From: Streptomyces yatensis
Lineage (GTDB): Bacteria; Actinomycetota; Actinomycetes; Streptomycetales; Streptomycetaceae
DNA length: 64,000 bases
NCBI RefSeq assembly: GCF_018069625.1
Contig: NZ_CP072941.1
Location: 1,488,001-1,552,000 of the forward strand
Reading direction: 5' to 3'
This document shows positions 33,653 to 42,780 of the stretch, piece by piece; the first letter of the stretch is position 1, and every line of letters starts with the position of its first letter. The notes under the pieces were generated by a model that ran no database searches, was not told where the DNA came from, and saw only the letters and a list, made by a program, of their open reading frames with translations. Made by a program: the position numbers and the translations under genes.

Positions 33653-34363
33653 TCAGGTGGCGTCGTCCGGATTCCAGTTGAGCAGCCGCACCTGGGCGAC
33701 GGTGCGGACATGGCGGCGCATGGCCGCGGCGGCGGCCTTGGGGCGGCGCTCGGCGATGGCGTCCAGGATGCTCTGGTGCTGGCCGAGCGAACGCCTGGGG
33801 CGGCCGGGCTGGCGCAGCGACTCCTCGCGGCTCTCGGCGATCTGGTCGGCGATGGAGCGCATGAACTCGCCGAGCAGCGGGCTGTGCGCGGCCGCGGTGA
33901 CGGCGGCGTGGAAGCGGCGGTCGCCCTCGACGCCGTGGCGCCCGGCCTCGATCTCGTCCTCCATCCAGATCAGGGCCTGCTGGAGGGCCATGAGGTCGTC
34001 GTCGGTGCGGCGCTCGGCGGCGAGTTCGGCCAGTTTGGTCTCCAATGCCTCGCGGGCGTCGAGCACATCGGGCAGCCTGCGGCGGCGCTCCACCAGCCGC
34101 TCGACGGGCTCGGTGTCGAGGCTGTCGCGCAGCAGGCACATGCCGCCGCCCTGGCGCACCTCGACGAGGCCCTGCACCTCGAGGACGACGATGGCCTGTT
34201 TGACGGAGGCACGGCTGATGCCGAGGCGCTGGGCCAGCTCGCGCTCGGTCGGCAGCCGGTCGCCCGCGCGAAGCCCGTTCTCCTCGACGTAGGCACGCAG
34301 CCTCTCCAGCACCTGCTCGTACAGGCGCTGACGGTTCATCGGTCGCAACGCGTCCCCGGCCAT
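33653..34363 (-). CDS. FadR/GntR-family transcriptional regulator
   Basis: A 236-aa regulator. The N-terminal GntR winged helix (LPTERELAQRLGISRASVKQAIVVLEVQGL) is followed by an all-helical FCD domain that binds organic acids (DRRFHAAVTAAAHSPLLGEFM). Start ATG has GGGGGAG upstream; MNRQRL at 34339 is an alternative. It diverges from a dicarboxylate-type carrier gene across 232 bp and likely controls it. Confidence 0.9.
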   Translation of the reverse strand: MAGDALRPMNRQRLYEQVLERLRAYVEENGLRAGDRLPTERELAQRLGISRASVKQAIVVLEVQGLVEVRQGGGMCLLRDSLDTEPVERLVERRRRLPDVLDAREALETKLAELAAERRTDDDLMALQQALIWMEDEIEAGRHGVEGDRRFHAAVTAAAHSPLLGEFMRSIADQIAESREESLRQPGRPRRSLGQHQSILDAIAERRPKAAAAAMRRHVRTVAQVRLLNWNPDDAT

Positions 34364-34464
34364 ACGGGCTCCCCCCGTCGCGATTTGTGATGGCCCCGAT
34401 TCGCAGCGTAGCACCGGGTGGAGGGATGGTGCGGTGGTCTGACGGACCGGTGGAGCATTGGTCA

Positions 34465-34479
34465 ATTGGCTGAGCCAAT
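34465..34479. promoter_or_regulatory. Candidate FadR-family operator
   Basis: ATTGGC-TGA-GCCAAT, a perfect 6-bp inverted repeat in the divergent region between the FadR regulator and the carrier gene. Nearby TTGGTCAATTGGC may belong to the same site. Confidence 0.4.
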
Positions 34480-34595
34480 CTGCCACCGATGTCTTGACTG
34501 CCGAACCACCCGGCCCCCAACGTGAGTCAGCCAGCAGGCCACTTGGCCCGACCGTCCCCGGTCCGCCGACCGGGTCCCCGTGACGGGAGCCCTCG

Positions 34596-35867
34596 ATGTC
34601 CGACGAATTGATCTCGATACTCGTGCTGGTGGTGGTCTTCGTCATCGCCACCACTCGTTCGATCAACATGGGCGCCCTGTCCTTCGCCGCCGCCTTCGGC
34701 GTGGGCGAACTGGTCGCCGACTTCAGCGCGGACCACATCTTCGCCGGGTTCCCGGGCGATCTGTTCGTGGTCCTGGTCGGGGTGACGTATCTGTTCGCCC
34801 TCGCCCGGGCGAACGGCACCACCGACTGGCTGGTGCACGCCTCGATCCGGATGGTGGGCGGGCGGGTCGCGCTGATCCCCTGGGTGATGTTCGCGATCAG
34901 CGGGGTGCTGACCGCGATCGGGGCGGTGAGCCCGGCGGCGGTCGCGATCGTCGCCCCGCTCGCGCTCTCCTTCGCCGCGCGGTACGGCATCAGCCCCCTG
35001 CTGATGGGCGCCATGGTGGTGCACGGCGCCCAGGGCGGCGGCTTCTCCCCCATCAGCATCTACGGCTCGATCGTCAACGGCATCGTGGACCGGGAGAAGC
35101 TGCCCGGCAACGAGGTCACGCTGTTCCTCGCGAGCCTGGTGGTCAACCTGATCATCGCCGCCGTCGTCTTCGTGGTCTGCGGCGGGCTGAAGCTCCCCAG
35201 GACCGCCGTCGCCGCCGGGGAGGAGCGGGCGGACGGGGCCGGGGAGGCGCCGGCCGACGCGGAGGGCCGGCTCACCCCGGCCCGTATCGCCACGCTGGGC
35301 GCGCTGGTGGTGCTGGTGATCGCGGTGCTCGCCTTCGACCTGGACGCCGGGCTCACCTCGATCACCCTCGCCGTGGCCCTGAGCGTCTTCTGGCCGGACC
35401 ACGGCAAGAAGGCCGTGAACGAGGTCACCTGGCCCACCGTGCTGCTGATCTGCGGTGTGCTCACCTATGTCGGGGTGCTGGACGAGATGGGCACCATCGA
35501 CTACGCGGGCAAGGCGGTCAGCGACATCGGGATTCCGCTGCTCGCCGCCCTGCTGCTCTGCTACATCGGCGCCATCGTCTCCGCGTTCGCCTCCTCGGTG
35601 GGCATCATGGGCGCGCTGATCCCGCTCGCCGTCCCGTTCCTGGCCCAGGGCGACATCGGCGCGGTGGGGATGATCGCGGCCCTCGCGGTGTCGGCGACCG
35701 TCGTCGACGTCAGCCCCTTCTCGACCAACGGGGCGCTGGTGCTGGCCAACGCGCCGGATGTGGACCGGGACCGGTTCTTCCGGCAGCTGATGGTCTACGG
35801 CGGGATCATGGTGGTCGCGGTGCCCCCGGTCGTCTGGCTGGCACTGGTGGTCCCCGGCCTCGGCTGA
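34596..35867 (+). CDS. MatC-like dicarboxylate carrier (SLC13/IT superfamily)
   Basis: A 423-aa polytopic membrane protein with about eleven helices. The N-terminal half resembles the MatC dicarboxylate-carrier domain (LVVVFVIATTRSINMGALSFAAAFGVG) and contains GAVSPAAVAI and GGGFSPISIYGS. The C-terminal half has PFSTNGALVLANAP. Such carriers import malonate or other C3/C4 dicarboxylates. The neighbouring FadR regulator, as with MatR-MatC pairs, supports that reading, but no malonate enzymes are adjacent. Confidence 0.82.
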   Translation: MSDELISILVLVVVFVIATTRSINMGALSFAAAFGVGELVADFSADHIFAGFPGDLFVVLVGVTYLFALARANGTTDWLVHASIRMVGGRVALIPWVMFAISGVLTAIGAVSPAAVAIVAPLALSFAARYGISPLLMGAMVVHGAQGGGFSPISIYGSIVNGIVDREKLPGNEVTLFLASLVVNLIIAAVVFVVCGGLKLPRTAVAAGEERADGAGEAPADAEGRLTPARIATLGALVVLVIAVLAFDLDAGLTSITLAVALSVFWPDHGKKAVNEVTWPTVLLICGVLTYVGVLDEMGTIDYAGKAVSDIGIPLLAALLLCYIGAIVSAFASSVGIMGALIPLAVPFLAQGDIGAVGMIAALAVSATVVDVSPFSTNGALVLANAPDVDRDRFFRQLMVYGGIMVVAVPPVVWLALVVPGLG

Positions 35868-35895
35868 GCGGGCCGACGGGGAATCCCACCCAGGA

Positions 35896-35947
35896 TTCAG
35901 CCCGCAAGTCCAGCCCGCGGGTTCAGCCCACCGGTTCAGCCGGGCGG
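35896..35947. repeat. 13-bp tandem repeat (four units)
   Basis: Four imperfect copies of TTCAGCCCGCAAG with an exact 13-bp period. The last copy contains the stop codon of the GH65 gene. The repeat fills most of the gap between the convergent carrier and GH65 genes. Confidence 0.75.
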
Positions 35948-38350
35948 CAGCGGAACCCAGCGGGATTCCCCCGGGGCGACGGTCAGCGAGCGGTCGGCGA
36001 GCCGCACCTCGATCGGGGACTCCTCCGAGTCCGGCACGCTGATCCACAGCCTCCCGGCCCGCACCCGCAGGGCGACTCCCCAGTGGCCGCGATAGCGCAC
36101 CGAGAAGCGGTACTCCGACAGCCCGGACAGCTCGGGGAGCGGCACCGGGTCCAGCCACAGCGCGTCCTCCCGGGTCTCCAGCCCGGTCAGGCCGCGCTGC
36201 ACCAGATCGAGGGTGCCGCCCATGGCCCCGAGGTGGATGCCCTCGCCGGTGGTGCCGCCCTGGACGTCCGCCACATCGCCGAGCAGTGCCTCCTGGCAGT
36301 GCCGCCACGCCTCGGCCCGGCGCGCCCGCACCAGCACCCAGCCGTGCACCAGCTCGCTGAGGGTCGAGCCGTGGCTGGTCCGGGGCAGGTAGTACGCCAC
36401 GGTGGCCTGCCAGACGTCGTCGTCCAGGACGTAGCCGAGCCGACGGAAGAGGCCCGCCAGTTCGGCGGGGGCGAAGAGATAGCCGAGCATCAGCGCGTCG
36501 GCCTGCTTGGAGGCCTGATAGCGGTTGACCGAATCGCCCTCGGACTCCAGGATCCGGTCCAGCCGGCGGATGTCGCCGTAGCGGGCGCGGTAGCCGTCCC
36601 AGTCGAGTTCGGCCAGCTCCCCGTAGCCCTCGAACTGGCTGATGACACCCTGGTGGAAGGGGACCAGCAGCCGCCGTGAGACATCCTCCCAGCGCTCCGG
36701 CTCCGCGCGGTCCAGACCCACCCGCTCGAACAGCTCGCGGCGGCGCGGCTCGGGGAGGGTGCGGGCCAGCTCCAGGGCCCGGTCGAGCACCCAGGCGGCG
36801 GTGACGTTGGTGTACGCGTTGTCGTCGATCCCGGGGCGGTCGGTGCCGGGATAGCCGTCGTGGTACTCATCGGGCCCGACCACCCCGCGGATGCGGTACC
36901 GCCCGAGGTCCGGATCCAGAACGGCGGTGTCCGCCCAGAAGCGGGCGATCTGCACCAGCATCTCCGCGCCCCTGGTGTACAGGAAGTCGGTGTCGCCGCT
37001 GGCCTGGCAGTACTGCCACACGTTGTACGCCACCGCCGAGCCCACGTGGTGCTGCAGCCGGGAGTGGTCCGGCAGCCAGCGGCCGGATCGCGGGTTCAGA
37101 TGCAGCGTCTGGGTCTCCTCGCGCCCGTCGCCGCCGCTCTGCCACGGGTACATCGCCCCGGCCCGCCCGGCGTCCGCGGCGGCGCGGCACGCCTGGGGCA
37201 GCCGCCGGTGGCGGTAGTGCAGCAGGGCCCGGGACACCTCGGGGAAGTGGAGGTTCAGATACGACAGCACGAACAGCTCGTCCCAGAAGACATGGCCGCG
37301 GTACGCCTCGCCGTGGAGGCCGCGGGCCGGGACGCCCACGTCCAGCTCCGCGGTGTGCGGCGAGAGCGTCTGCAGGATGTGGAACAGATGCAGCCGCAGG
37401 ATGTGGCCCGCCTCGCCGGGGACCTCCAACGCCGCCTCGCGCCACAGGTGTTCCCATGCGGTGTGGTGGGAGGCGAGCAGCTTCCCGAACTCCGGCGCCC
37501 GGGCCACCGCGTCGAGGGCGGCCTGGGTCGGATCGCTCATCGCGGGGTCCTTGGAGGTGTACACCGCCACGGTCTTCTCCACGATGACCGGAGCGTCCGG
37601 CGCGATCGGCACGGTCAGGGTGCGCAGCACCGCGCTCTCGGTGAGCCGCTGCCCGCTGCCGGTGGGCGCGCCGCGGACGGCCCGGGTGCGCGCGGCCATG
37701 GCCGCGCGCACCTCGGAGGTGGTGGTGCGGCAGCTCAGCCATACGGTGTCGGGGGCCGCGGCGCCGGTGCGCCGGTCGAGGAGATGGCGGCCGGACAGCG
37801 CGGCGTAGCGGGCCACTCCGGTGTTGGCCACGGCACCGTCGAGCCCCGACTCCAGCTCGACGGTGCCGGACCAGCCCTCGGCCCGGAAGGTGACGCGCAT
37901 CGCCGCCAGGTGCGGATCGCCCATGTGGACGAGCCGCTCCTGGTCGACGTGGAGCACCCGGCCGTGCCGGTCGGCGTACCGCAGCCGCCGCAGGAGGGTG
38001 CCGTGCCGGAGGTCGAGGGTCTGCCGGTAGCCGGTCAGCTCGTCCCCGTCGGGGGTGAGCCAGCCGCCGCTGCCGGCGGGCCGCTCCGGGTCGTGGACGC
38101 GGTAGCGCAGCGGGAGCCAGTTCGGCAGGTTGACCAGGTCCTCGTTCTGGACCTGCCGTCCGCCGATCACCGACGTCAGCCGGTTGTAGCAGCCCGCCAC
38201 ATAGGTGCCCGGGTAGTGCGTCTCGTCGGCGGCCGACTCGGAGGCCGCGCCCCGGGTGGCGAGATAGCCGTTGCCGAGCGTGCACAGCGATTCGCGCAGC
38301 CGCTCCTCGCCGGGGTCATAGCCCTCGTACTCCCACACCCAGTCCGCCAC
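35936..38350 (-). CDS. GH65 family disaccharide phosphorylase/hydrolase
   Basis: An 804-aa (alpha/alpha)6-barrel enzyme of family GH65, which includes maltose, trehalose, kojibiose and nigerose phosphorylases. The N-terminal substrate-guiding domain starts GYDPGEERLRESLCTLGNGYLATRG. The catalytic Glu is Glu495 in VGPDEYHDG. The phosphate-contact segment HGSTLSELVHGW follows. There is no beta-phosphoglucomutase gene next door, unlike many GH65 phosphorylase loci, so phosphorolysis versus hydrolysis cannot be decided here. No signal peptide: cytoplasmic. Confidence 0.92.
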   Translation of the reverse strand: MADWVWEYEGYDPGEERLRESLCTLGNGYLATRGAASESAADETHYPGTYVAGCYNRLTSVIGGRQVQNEDLVNLPNWLPLRYRVHDPERPAGSGGWLTPDGDELTGYRQTLDLRHGTLLRRLRYADRHGRVLHVDQERLVHMGDPHLAAMRVTFRAEGWSGTVELESGLDGAVANTGVARYAALSGRHLLDRRTGAAAPDTVWLSCRTTTSEVRAAMAARTRAVRGAPTGSGQRLTESAVLRTLTVPIAPDAPVIVEKTVAVYTSKDPAMSDPTQAALDAVARAPEFGKLLASHHTAWEHLWREAALEVPGEAGHILRLHLFHILQTLSPHTAELDVGVPARGLHGEAYRGHVFWDELFVLSYLNLHFPEVSRALLHYRHRRLPQACRAAADAGRAGAMYPWQSGGDGREETQTLHLNPRSGRWLPDHSRLQHHVGSAVAYNVWQYCQASGDTDFLYTRGAEMLVQIARFWADTAVLDPDLGRYRIRGVVGPDEYHDGYPGTDRPGIDDNAYTNVTAAWVLDRALELARTLPEPRRRELFERVGLDRAEPERWEDVSRRLLVPFHQGVISQFEGYGELAELDWDGYRARYGDIRRLDRILESEGDSVNRYQASKQADALMLGYLFAPAELAGLFRRLGYVLDDDVWQATVAYYLPRTSHGSTLSELVHGWVLVRARRAEAWRHCQEALLGDVADVQGGTTGEGIHLGAMGGTLDLVQRGLTGLETREDALWLDPVPLPELSGLSEYRFSVRYRGHWGVALRVRAGRLWISVPDSEESPIEVRLADRSLTVAPGESRWVPLPPG

Positions 38351-38438
38351 GGCCGCTCACCGGCTCTCCTCCCTCGACACCCCCATTGTGGTCCGGGCCG
38401 TGGGACTTCACCGGCTGCGCCGCGCCCCGCGCGGGCGC

Positions 38439-38894
38439 TCAGCAGATCTTGTAGTCGACCCGGGTGCTGTTGTACGAGCAGGTGTCGACCGTGGAGCCGC
38501 CGGTCTTGCGGAGGGTGGCCTTGTCGGCGTCGTTGTTCCAGACGTACGCCCGGCGGTCCTGGTACTTGGTGGCCGAGGTGTCGGAGCCGATACCGGTCCG
38601 GACGGTCACGGTCTTGCCCGCGCCGAGGGTGTAGGTCGGGAAGGTGTACTTGTGGTTGCTCGCGTCGACGAGCACCCAGCCCTTGAGGCTGACCCCGCGC
38701 GAGGTGGAGTTCTTGATCTGGACGTACTCGCCGTTGAGGCTGGAGGTGCTGCGGTTGTCCGTGCCGGGCGAGTCGTAGTAGATCTTGGAAAGGTGTACGG
38801 AGCCCGCGGCACCGGCGGGCGTCGCCGGGTACAGCAGGGCGATCGCGCAGCCGGCGGCGAGCGACGCGCCGATGCGGGCGGTGTATGCGGACAT
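38439..38894 (-). CDS. Secreted lamin-tail-domain protein
   Basis: A 151-aa protein with a signal peptide ending near AGA (residue 29). The rest is one lamin-tail (LTD) beta-sandwich: VHLSKIYYDSPGTDNRSTSSL, GEYVQIKNST, GWVLVDASNHKYTFP. LTD domains occur in bacterial secreted proteins as binding modules; no catalytic domain is present. AAGGGGGGAC precedes the ATG. Confidence 0.85.
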   Translation of the reverse strand: MSAYTARIGASLAAGCAIALLYPATPAGAAGSVHLSKIYYDSPGTDNRSTSSLNGEYVQIKNSTSRGVSLKGWVLVDASNHKYTFPTYTLGAGKTVTVRTGIGSDTSATKYQDRRAYVWNNDADKATLRKTGGSTVDTCSYNSTRVDYKIC

Positions 38895-39161
38895 GAGGTC
38901 CCCCCTTGCGTGGTGCATGGCGAAGCAGTGGTAACGCAGGACGGACGGGCGGCCGCGCCCGAAGATGGTTTGGAGTCAGCGAGCTGACTCCTTCGGTGCG
39001 GCCGTCCGTCCGTCTTCCCCCCACCTGTGTGGAGGACCAGAGTGGACCACGGCTGAACGCGGCGGCAGGGCTGCGCGGCCCTTGCTCCAGGGCCGTATGG
39101 CCCTAGCGCGGAACCGGTCCGCGGCTCTATCCGGCCCCGGGCCACCGGGTGTGAGGCGGCG

Positions 39162-39905
39162 TCAGCGGCCGAACTGCGCGCCCCCGTTGATGTGCAGGAC
39201 CTGGCCGGTCACGTACGCGGCCTCCGGGGAGGCCAGATAGCGGATGGCGGCCGCGATCTCGACGGGTGTCCCGGGCTGTCCGGTGAGCGTCTGCCCGATC
39301 TGCTGGGCGATGAACTCGGGTGTGCCGCGGTCGCCGAAGAACTCGGTGTCCTCGACATAGCCGGGGGCCACCGCGTTGGCGGTGATGCCCTCCGGGCCGA
39401 GCCGCTTGGCCAGCTCGAAGGTGTAGGTGTGCAGCGCGGCCTTGGTGCCGCCGTACGATCCGGGGCCGCGCAGCGCCGCGACCGAGGACAGATGGACGAT
39501 CCGGCCGCCGGGCCGGGTGAGGTGGGGCAGCAGCGCCTCGGTGAGCAGGACGGCGGTCAGCACGTTGGCCGCGAAGTTCCGCCGGTACTGGTCGGCGATG
39601 CCCTCCAGGGTGCCGTCGTTGGAGGCCGCGACATTGCCGCCGGCGTTGGTGACGACGACATCGACGGCACCGTCCGCCGCGATGAACTCGGCGGCGCGCC
39701 GGGTCTGCTCGGGGTCGCTGAGGTCCGCGCTGGTCCAGGTGACCAGGTCGGAGCCGTAGGCGGCGTTGAGCTTGTCCGCCGCGGTGCGCAGCACCTCGGC
39801 GCGGCGCCCGAGGATGACCACCCGGTCCCCTTCGGCGGCGAAGGTCTCCGCGGCCGCCAGTCCTATGCCGGTACCGCCGCCCGACACCACGATCCGTCGC
39901 CCCAT
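39162..39905 (-). CDS. Short-chain dehydrogenase/reductase (SDR)
   Basis: A 247-aa classical SDR. Cofactor motif GGGTGIG at the N-terminus, NAGG, catalytic Ser in HLSSVAAL and YxxxK in SYGGTKAALH. The C-terminal YVTGQVLHINGG is typical of 3-oxoacyl-ACP reductase-like SDRs. The ATG at 39905 is seven bases from AGGAGG; a GTG one codon earlier is possible. It is divergent from the secreted GH2 gene. Substrate unknown. Confidence 0.88.
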   Translation of the reverse strand: MGRRIVVSGGGTGIGLAAAETFAAEGDRVVILGRRAEVLRTAADKLNAAYGSDLVTWTSADLSDPEQTRRAAEFIAADGAVDVVVTNAGGNVAASNDGTLEGIADQYRRNFAANVLTAVLLTEALLPHLTRPGGRIVHLSSVAALRGPGSYGGTKAALHTYTFELAKRLGPEGITANAVAPGYVEDTEFFGDRGTPEFIAQQIGQTLTGQPGTPVEIAAAIRYLASPEAAYVTGQVLHINGGAQFGR

Positions 39906-39997
39906 CACGGGCCTCCTCCGTGCAGCTTATTGAATTCCAGTCACATCTATGAACCGCACGCTAGGGAGAAAGCGCATTCCCGTCAAGGCTCAGTACC

Positions 39998-40085
39998 CAA
40001 CAGGCAGGCTGTTGCCTTGCGTTCACTATTGACAGGTTCTGTTGGGGATGGCGCAATGGCGGCGCCCCACTTGTCCCAGCAACAG
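39998..40085. promoter_or_regulatory. Cluster of CAACAG/CTGTTG motifs
   Basis: CAACAG at 39998-40003 and 40080-40085, CTGTTG at 40009-40014 and 40039-40044. They form an inverted pair with a five-base centre and a wider pair CCCAACAG...CTGTTGGG (39996/40039). A TTGACA hexamer at 40029 lies between them. This is a likely promoter-operator region for the GH2 gene and perhaps the SDR gene. Confidence 0.4.
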
Positions 40086-40115
40086 CCTCAGTAGCTGTTC
40101 CAGCAAGGAGGACAT

Positions 40116-42719
40116 GTGCGTTTTCGTTCATCTTTCGCCAGATCCGTGGTCGCGACCGTGGCCTTGGCGCTTGGCGCGCTCGGTCTGCTGACCGGTCCGG
40201 GCCCGGCCGCGGCCGACACCCCCTCCGACGACTCCCCGGTCGTCCAGGGCCTCCGCGGCGACTACTACCTCCAGTCCGCCCCGGGGGCCTTCGACTTCCA
40301 CGAGCTGAAGGCCACCAGCCTCGACACCGCCCTGGACTTCGACAATCTCGATCCGCGGCTGCAGGCGACCACCGGACGGTCCGACGACGTCAGCGTCCGC
40401 TGGACCGGCCAGATCACACCGGAGCGCTCCGGTGCGCACACCTTCTCGATCACCGGTGACAACGGCTTCCGGCTGTGGATCGACGGCAAACCGGTCATCG
40501 ACCACTGGGTGGACGACTGGGACAAGGAGCAGACCTCCCAGCCCGTCGAGCTCACCGCGGGCAAGGCGTATGACATCAAGGTCGAGTACTTCGAGCACTA
40601 CGGCGGCTCCAACCTCCACCTCTCCTGGACCCCGCCGGGCGCGGCCAAGGCGCCCGTGCCCGCGTCCGCCTTCCGGCTGCCCGCCGACTTCGACTACGAC
40701 GGCCCGGTGGCCAGCGCCGTCCAGCCCGACGGCCGCACCCTGCTGCTGGACTTCGCCCAGCCGCTGACCACTCCCCCGGCCGATCTGACGTCGCATCTGA
40801 CCGCCGTCATCGGCGGCGCGCAGTGGCCGCTCGGGCGCGCCCGGCTGGACGCCTCCGACCCGTCCCGGCTGCTGCTCGCCCTGAAGGAGCCGGTGGTCGG
40901 GCGCGGCGGTGAGGCCGTTGTGCGCTACGACGGCGAGGGCGGTCTGGAGGACGGCGACGGCGCGATCGAGCCGTATGTGTCGTTCGGCGGCAACACGTCG
41001 ACGTATCAGCTGAGCACTCCCTGGGCCAAGGACGTCGGGCCCGACAACGCCCACCCCGAGTACCCGCGCCCCCAGCTGACCCGCGATCAGTGGCGCAACC
41101 TCAACGGCAGCTGGCAGTTCGCCGCCGCCAAGGAGGGGGAGAAGCCCCCCGTCGGGCAGCGGCTCAAGGAGCGGATCCTGGTGCCGTACCCGGTGGAGTC
41201 CAAGCTCTCCGGTGTGGAGCGCCATGAGGACCGCATGTGGTACCGGCGGACGTTCGCCGTCCCGGCCGACTGGAAGGTCGGCCAGGACAAGCGGCTGCGG
41301 CTGAACTTCGACGCCGTCGACTGGCAGGCCGAGGTGTATGTGAACGGCACCCGGGTGGCCGACCACCGGGGCGGCTACGACCGGTTCAGTGCCGATGTCA
41401 CCGACGCCCTGCGGCCGGGCCGCACCCAGGAGCTGATCGTCGGCGTCTACGACCCGACGGACGCGGCCGACGGCGAGAACCCGCCGATGGGCAAGCAGCG
41501 TCTCGACCCCAGCGGCATCTTCTACACCCCCTCCTCCGGCATCTGGCAGACCGTCTGGATGGAGCCGGTCGCCACCGACCACGTGGACACCCTCAAGCTG
41601 ACCCCGGACGTCCCCGGCCAGGCCCTCACCACCGAGGTCCGCGGGGTGCGGGACGGCGTCCCGGTCACCGCGACCGCCTACGACGGACGGCGCGTGGTCG
41701 GCACCGCCACCGGGCGCACCGGGAAGCCGCTGACCGTCCCCGTACCCTCGCCGCATCTGTGGTCCCCCGACGATCCGCATCTGTACCAGCTGAAGGTCAC
41801 GGTCGGCCGGGGCGCCTCGGCCGACCGGGTGGAGAGCTACTTCGGCATGCGGAGCATCGCCGTCAAGGAGGTGGACGGCAAGCGGCGCACGGTGCTCAAC
41901 GGGAAGCCGATCTTCTCCATGGCCACCCTCGACCAGGGGTTCTGGCCCGACGGACTGCACACCGCGCCGACCGACGAGGCCCTGGCGTACGACCTGAAGA
42001 TGCACAAGCGCATGGGCTTCAACTCGGTGCGCAAGCACATCAAGGTCGAGCCCGACCGCTGGTACTACTGGGCCGACCGGCTGGGCCTGATGGTGTGGCA
42101 GGACATGCCCGCCATGAACACGGTCGCCCCGTCCGAGAAGGCGCAGGCGCAGTACGAGCACGAGATGAAGCGGATGATCGACCAGCACATCAGCAGTCCG
42201 TCGATCGCCATCTGGGTCACCTTCAACGAGAGCTGGGGCCAGTACGGCGGCCCGAAGGTGCCCGAGCTCGCCAAGGGCTGGGACCCCACCCGGCTCATCG
42301 ACGGCGCCAGCGGCTGGAACGACACCGGCAACGGCGACCTCGCCGATATCCACGCCTACCCGGGACCGGGCGATCCGCGCCCCGACGCCTCACGGGCGGG
42401 CGTCACGGGTGAGTACGGCGGCCTGGGCCTGGCCATCCCGGGACATGCCTGGCCCGTGCAGCACACCTATGTCGGCGTGGACAAGGACCAGTACACCGCG
42501 GAGTATCTGAAGCTGCTGGACAAGGTGCGCCAGCTGGTCGCGTGCAACGGCAGCAGCGGGGCCGTCTACACCCAGATCACGGATGTGGAGGGCGAGCTCA
42601 ACGGGCTGCTCACCTATGACCGCAAGGAGATCAAGCCCGATGTGGACCGGCTGCGCCAAGCCCATCAGGCGCTGATCCGCGACGCGGCGAACCCGGCGTC
42701 CATGGAGTGCACCACCTAG
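40116..42719 (+). CDS. Secreted PA14 - GH2 glycoside hydrolase
   Basis: An 867-aa exported enzyme. Signal peptide to about AAA (residue 33). A PA14 domain (roughly 45-180; LRGDYYLQSAPGAFDFHEL, WTGQITPERSGAHTFSI) probably binds carbohydrate. The GH2 sandwich domains and TIM barrel follow. Catalytic acid/base Glu705 is in TFNESWG and the nucleophile Glu766 in TGEYGG. The group includes beta-glucuronidase and beta-galactosidase-like enzymes; substrate unknown. GTG start, AAGGAGG four bases upstream. Confidence 0.9.
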   Translation: MRFRSSFARSVVATVALALGALGLLTGPGPAAADTPSDDSPVVQGLRGDYYLQSAPGAFDFHELKATSLDTALDFDNLDPRLQATTGRSDDVSVRWTGQITPERSGAHTFSITGDNGFRLWIDGKPVIDHWVDDWDKEQTSQPVELTAGKAYDIKVEYFEHYGGSNLHLSWTPPGAAKAPVPASAFRLPADFDYDGPVASAVQPDGRTLLLDFAQPLTTPPADLTSHLTAVIGGAQWPLGRARLDASDPSRLLLALKEPVVGRGGEAVVRYDGEGGLEDGDGAIEPYVSFGGNTSTYQLSTPWAKDVGPDNAHPEYPRPQLTRDQWRNLNGSWQFAAAKEGEKPPVGQRLKERILVPYPVESKLSGVERHEDRMWYRRTFAVPADWKVGQDKRLRLNFDAVDWQAEVYVNGTRVADHRGGYDRFSADVTDALRPGRTQELIVGVYDPTDAADGENPPMGKQRLDPSGIFYTPSSGIWQTVWMEPVATDHVDTLKLTPDVPGQALTTEVRGVRDGVPVTATAYDGRRVVGTATGRTGKPLTVPVPSPHLWSPDDPHLYQLKVTVGRGASADRVESYFGMRSIAVKEVDGKRRTVLNGKPIFSMATLDQGFWPDGLHTAPTDEALAYDLKMHKRMGFNSVRKHIKVEPDRWYYWADRLGLMVWQDMPAMNTVAPSEKAQAQYEHEMKRMIDQHISSPSIAIWVTFNESWGQYGGPKVPELAKGWDPTRLIDGASGWNDTGNGDLADIHAYPGPGDPRPDASRAGVTGEYGGLGLAIPGHAWPVQHTYVGVDKDQYTAEYLKLLDKVRQLVACNGSSGAVYTQITDVEGELNGLLTYDRKEIKPDVDRLRQAHQALIRDAANPASMECTT

Positions 42720-42740
42720 GCACACCGCTCGGCCAAGGCG

Positions 42741-42780
42741 ATGACCCGCTCCGGGGCGCGGCAGCCCCGGAGCGGGTCAT
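42741..42780. terminator. Strong bidirectional terminator (17-bp perfect stem)
   Basis: ATGACCCGCTCCGGGGC pairs perfectly with GCCCCGGAGCGGGTCAT around a six-base loop. It lies between the convergent GH2 and TetR genes, and the right arm contains the TetR stop codon. Confidence 0.8.
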
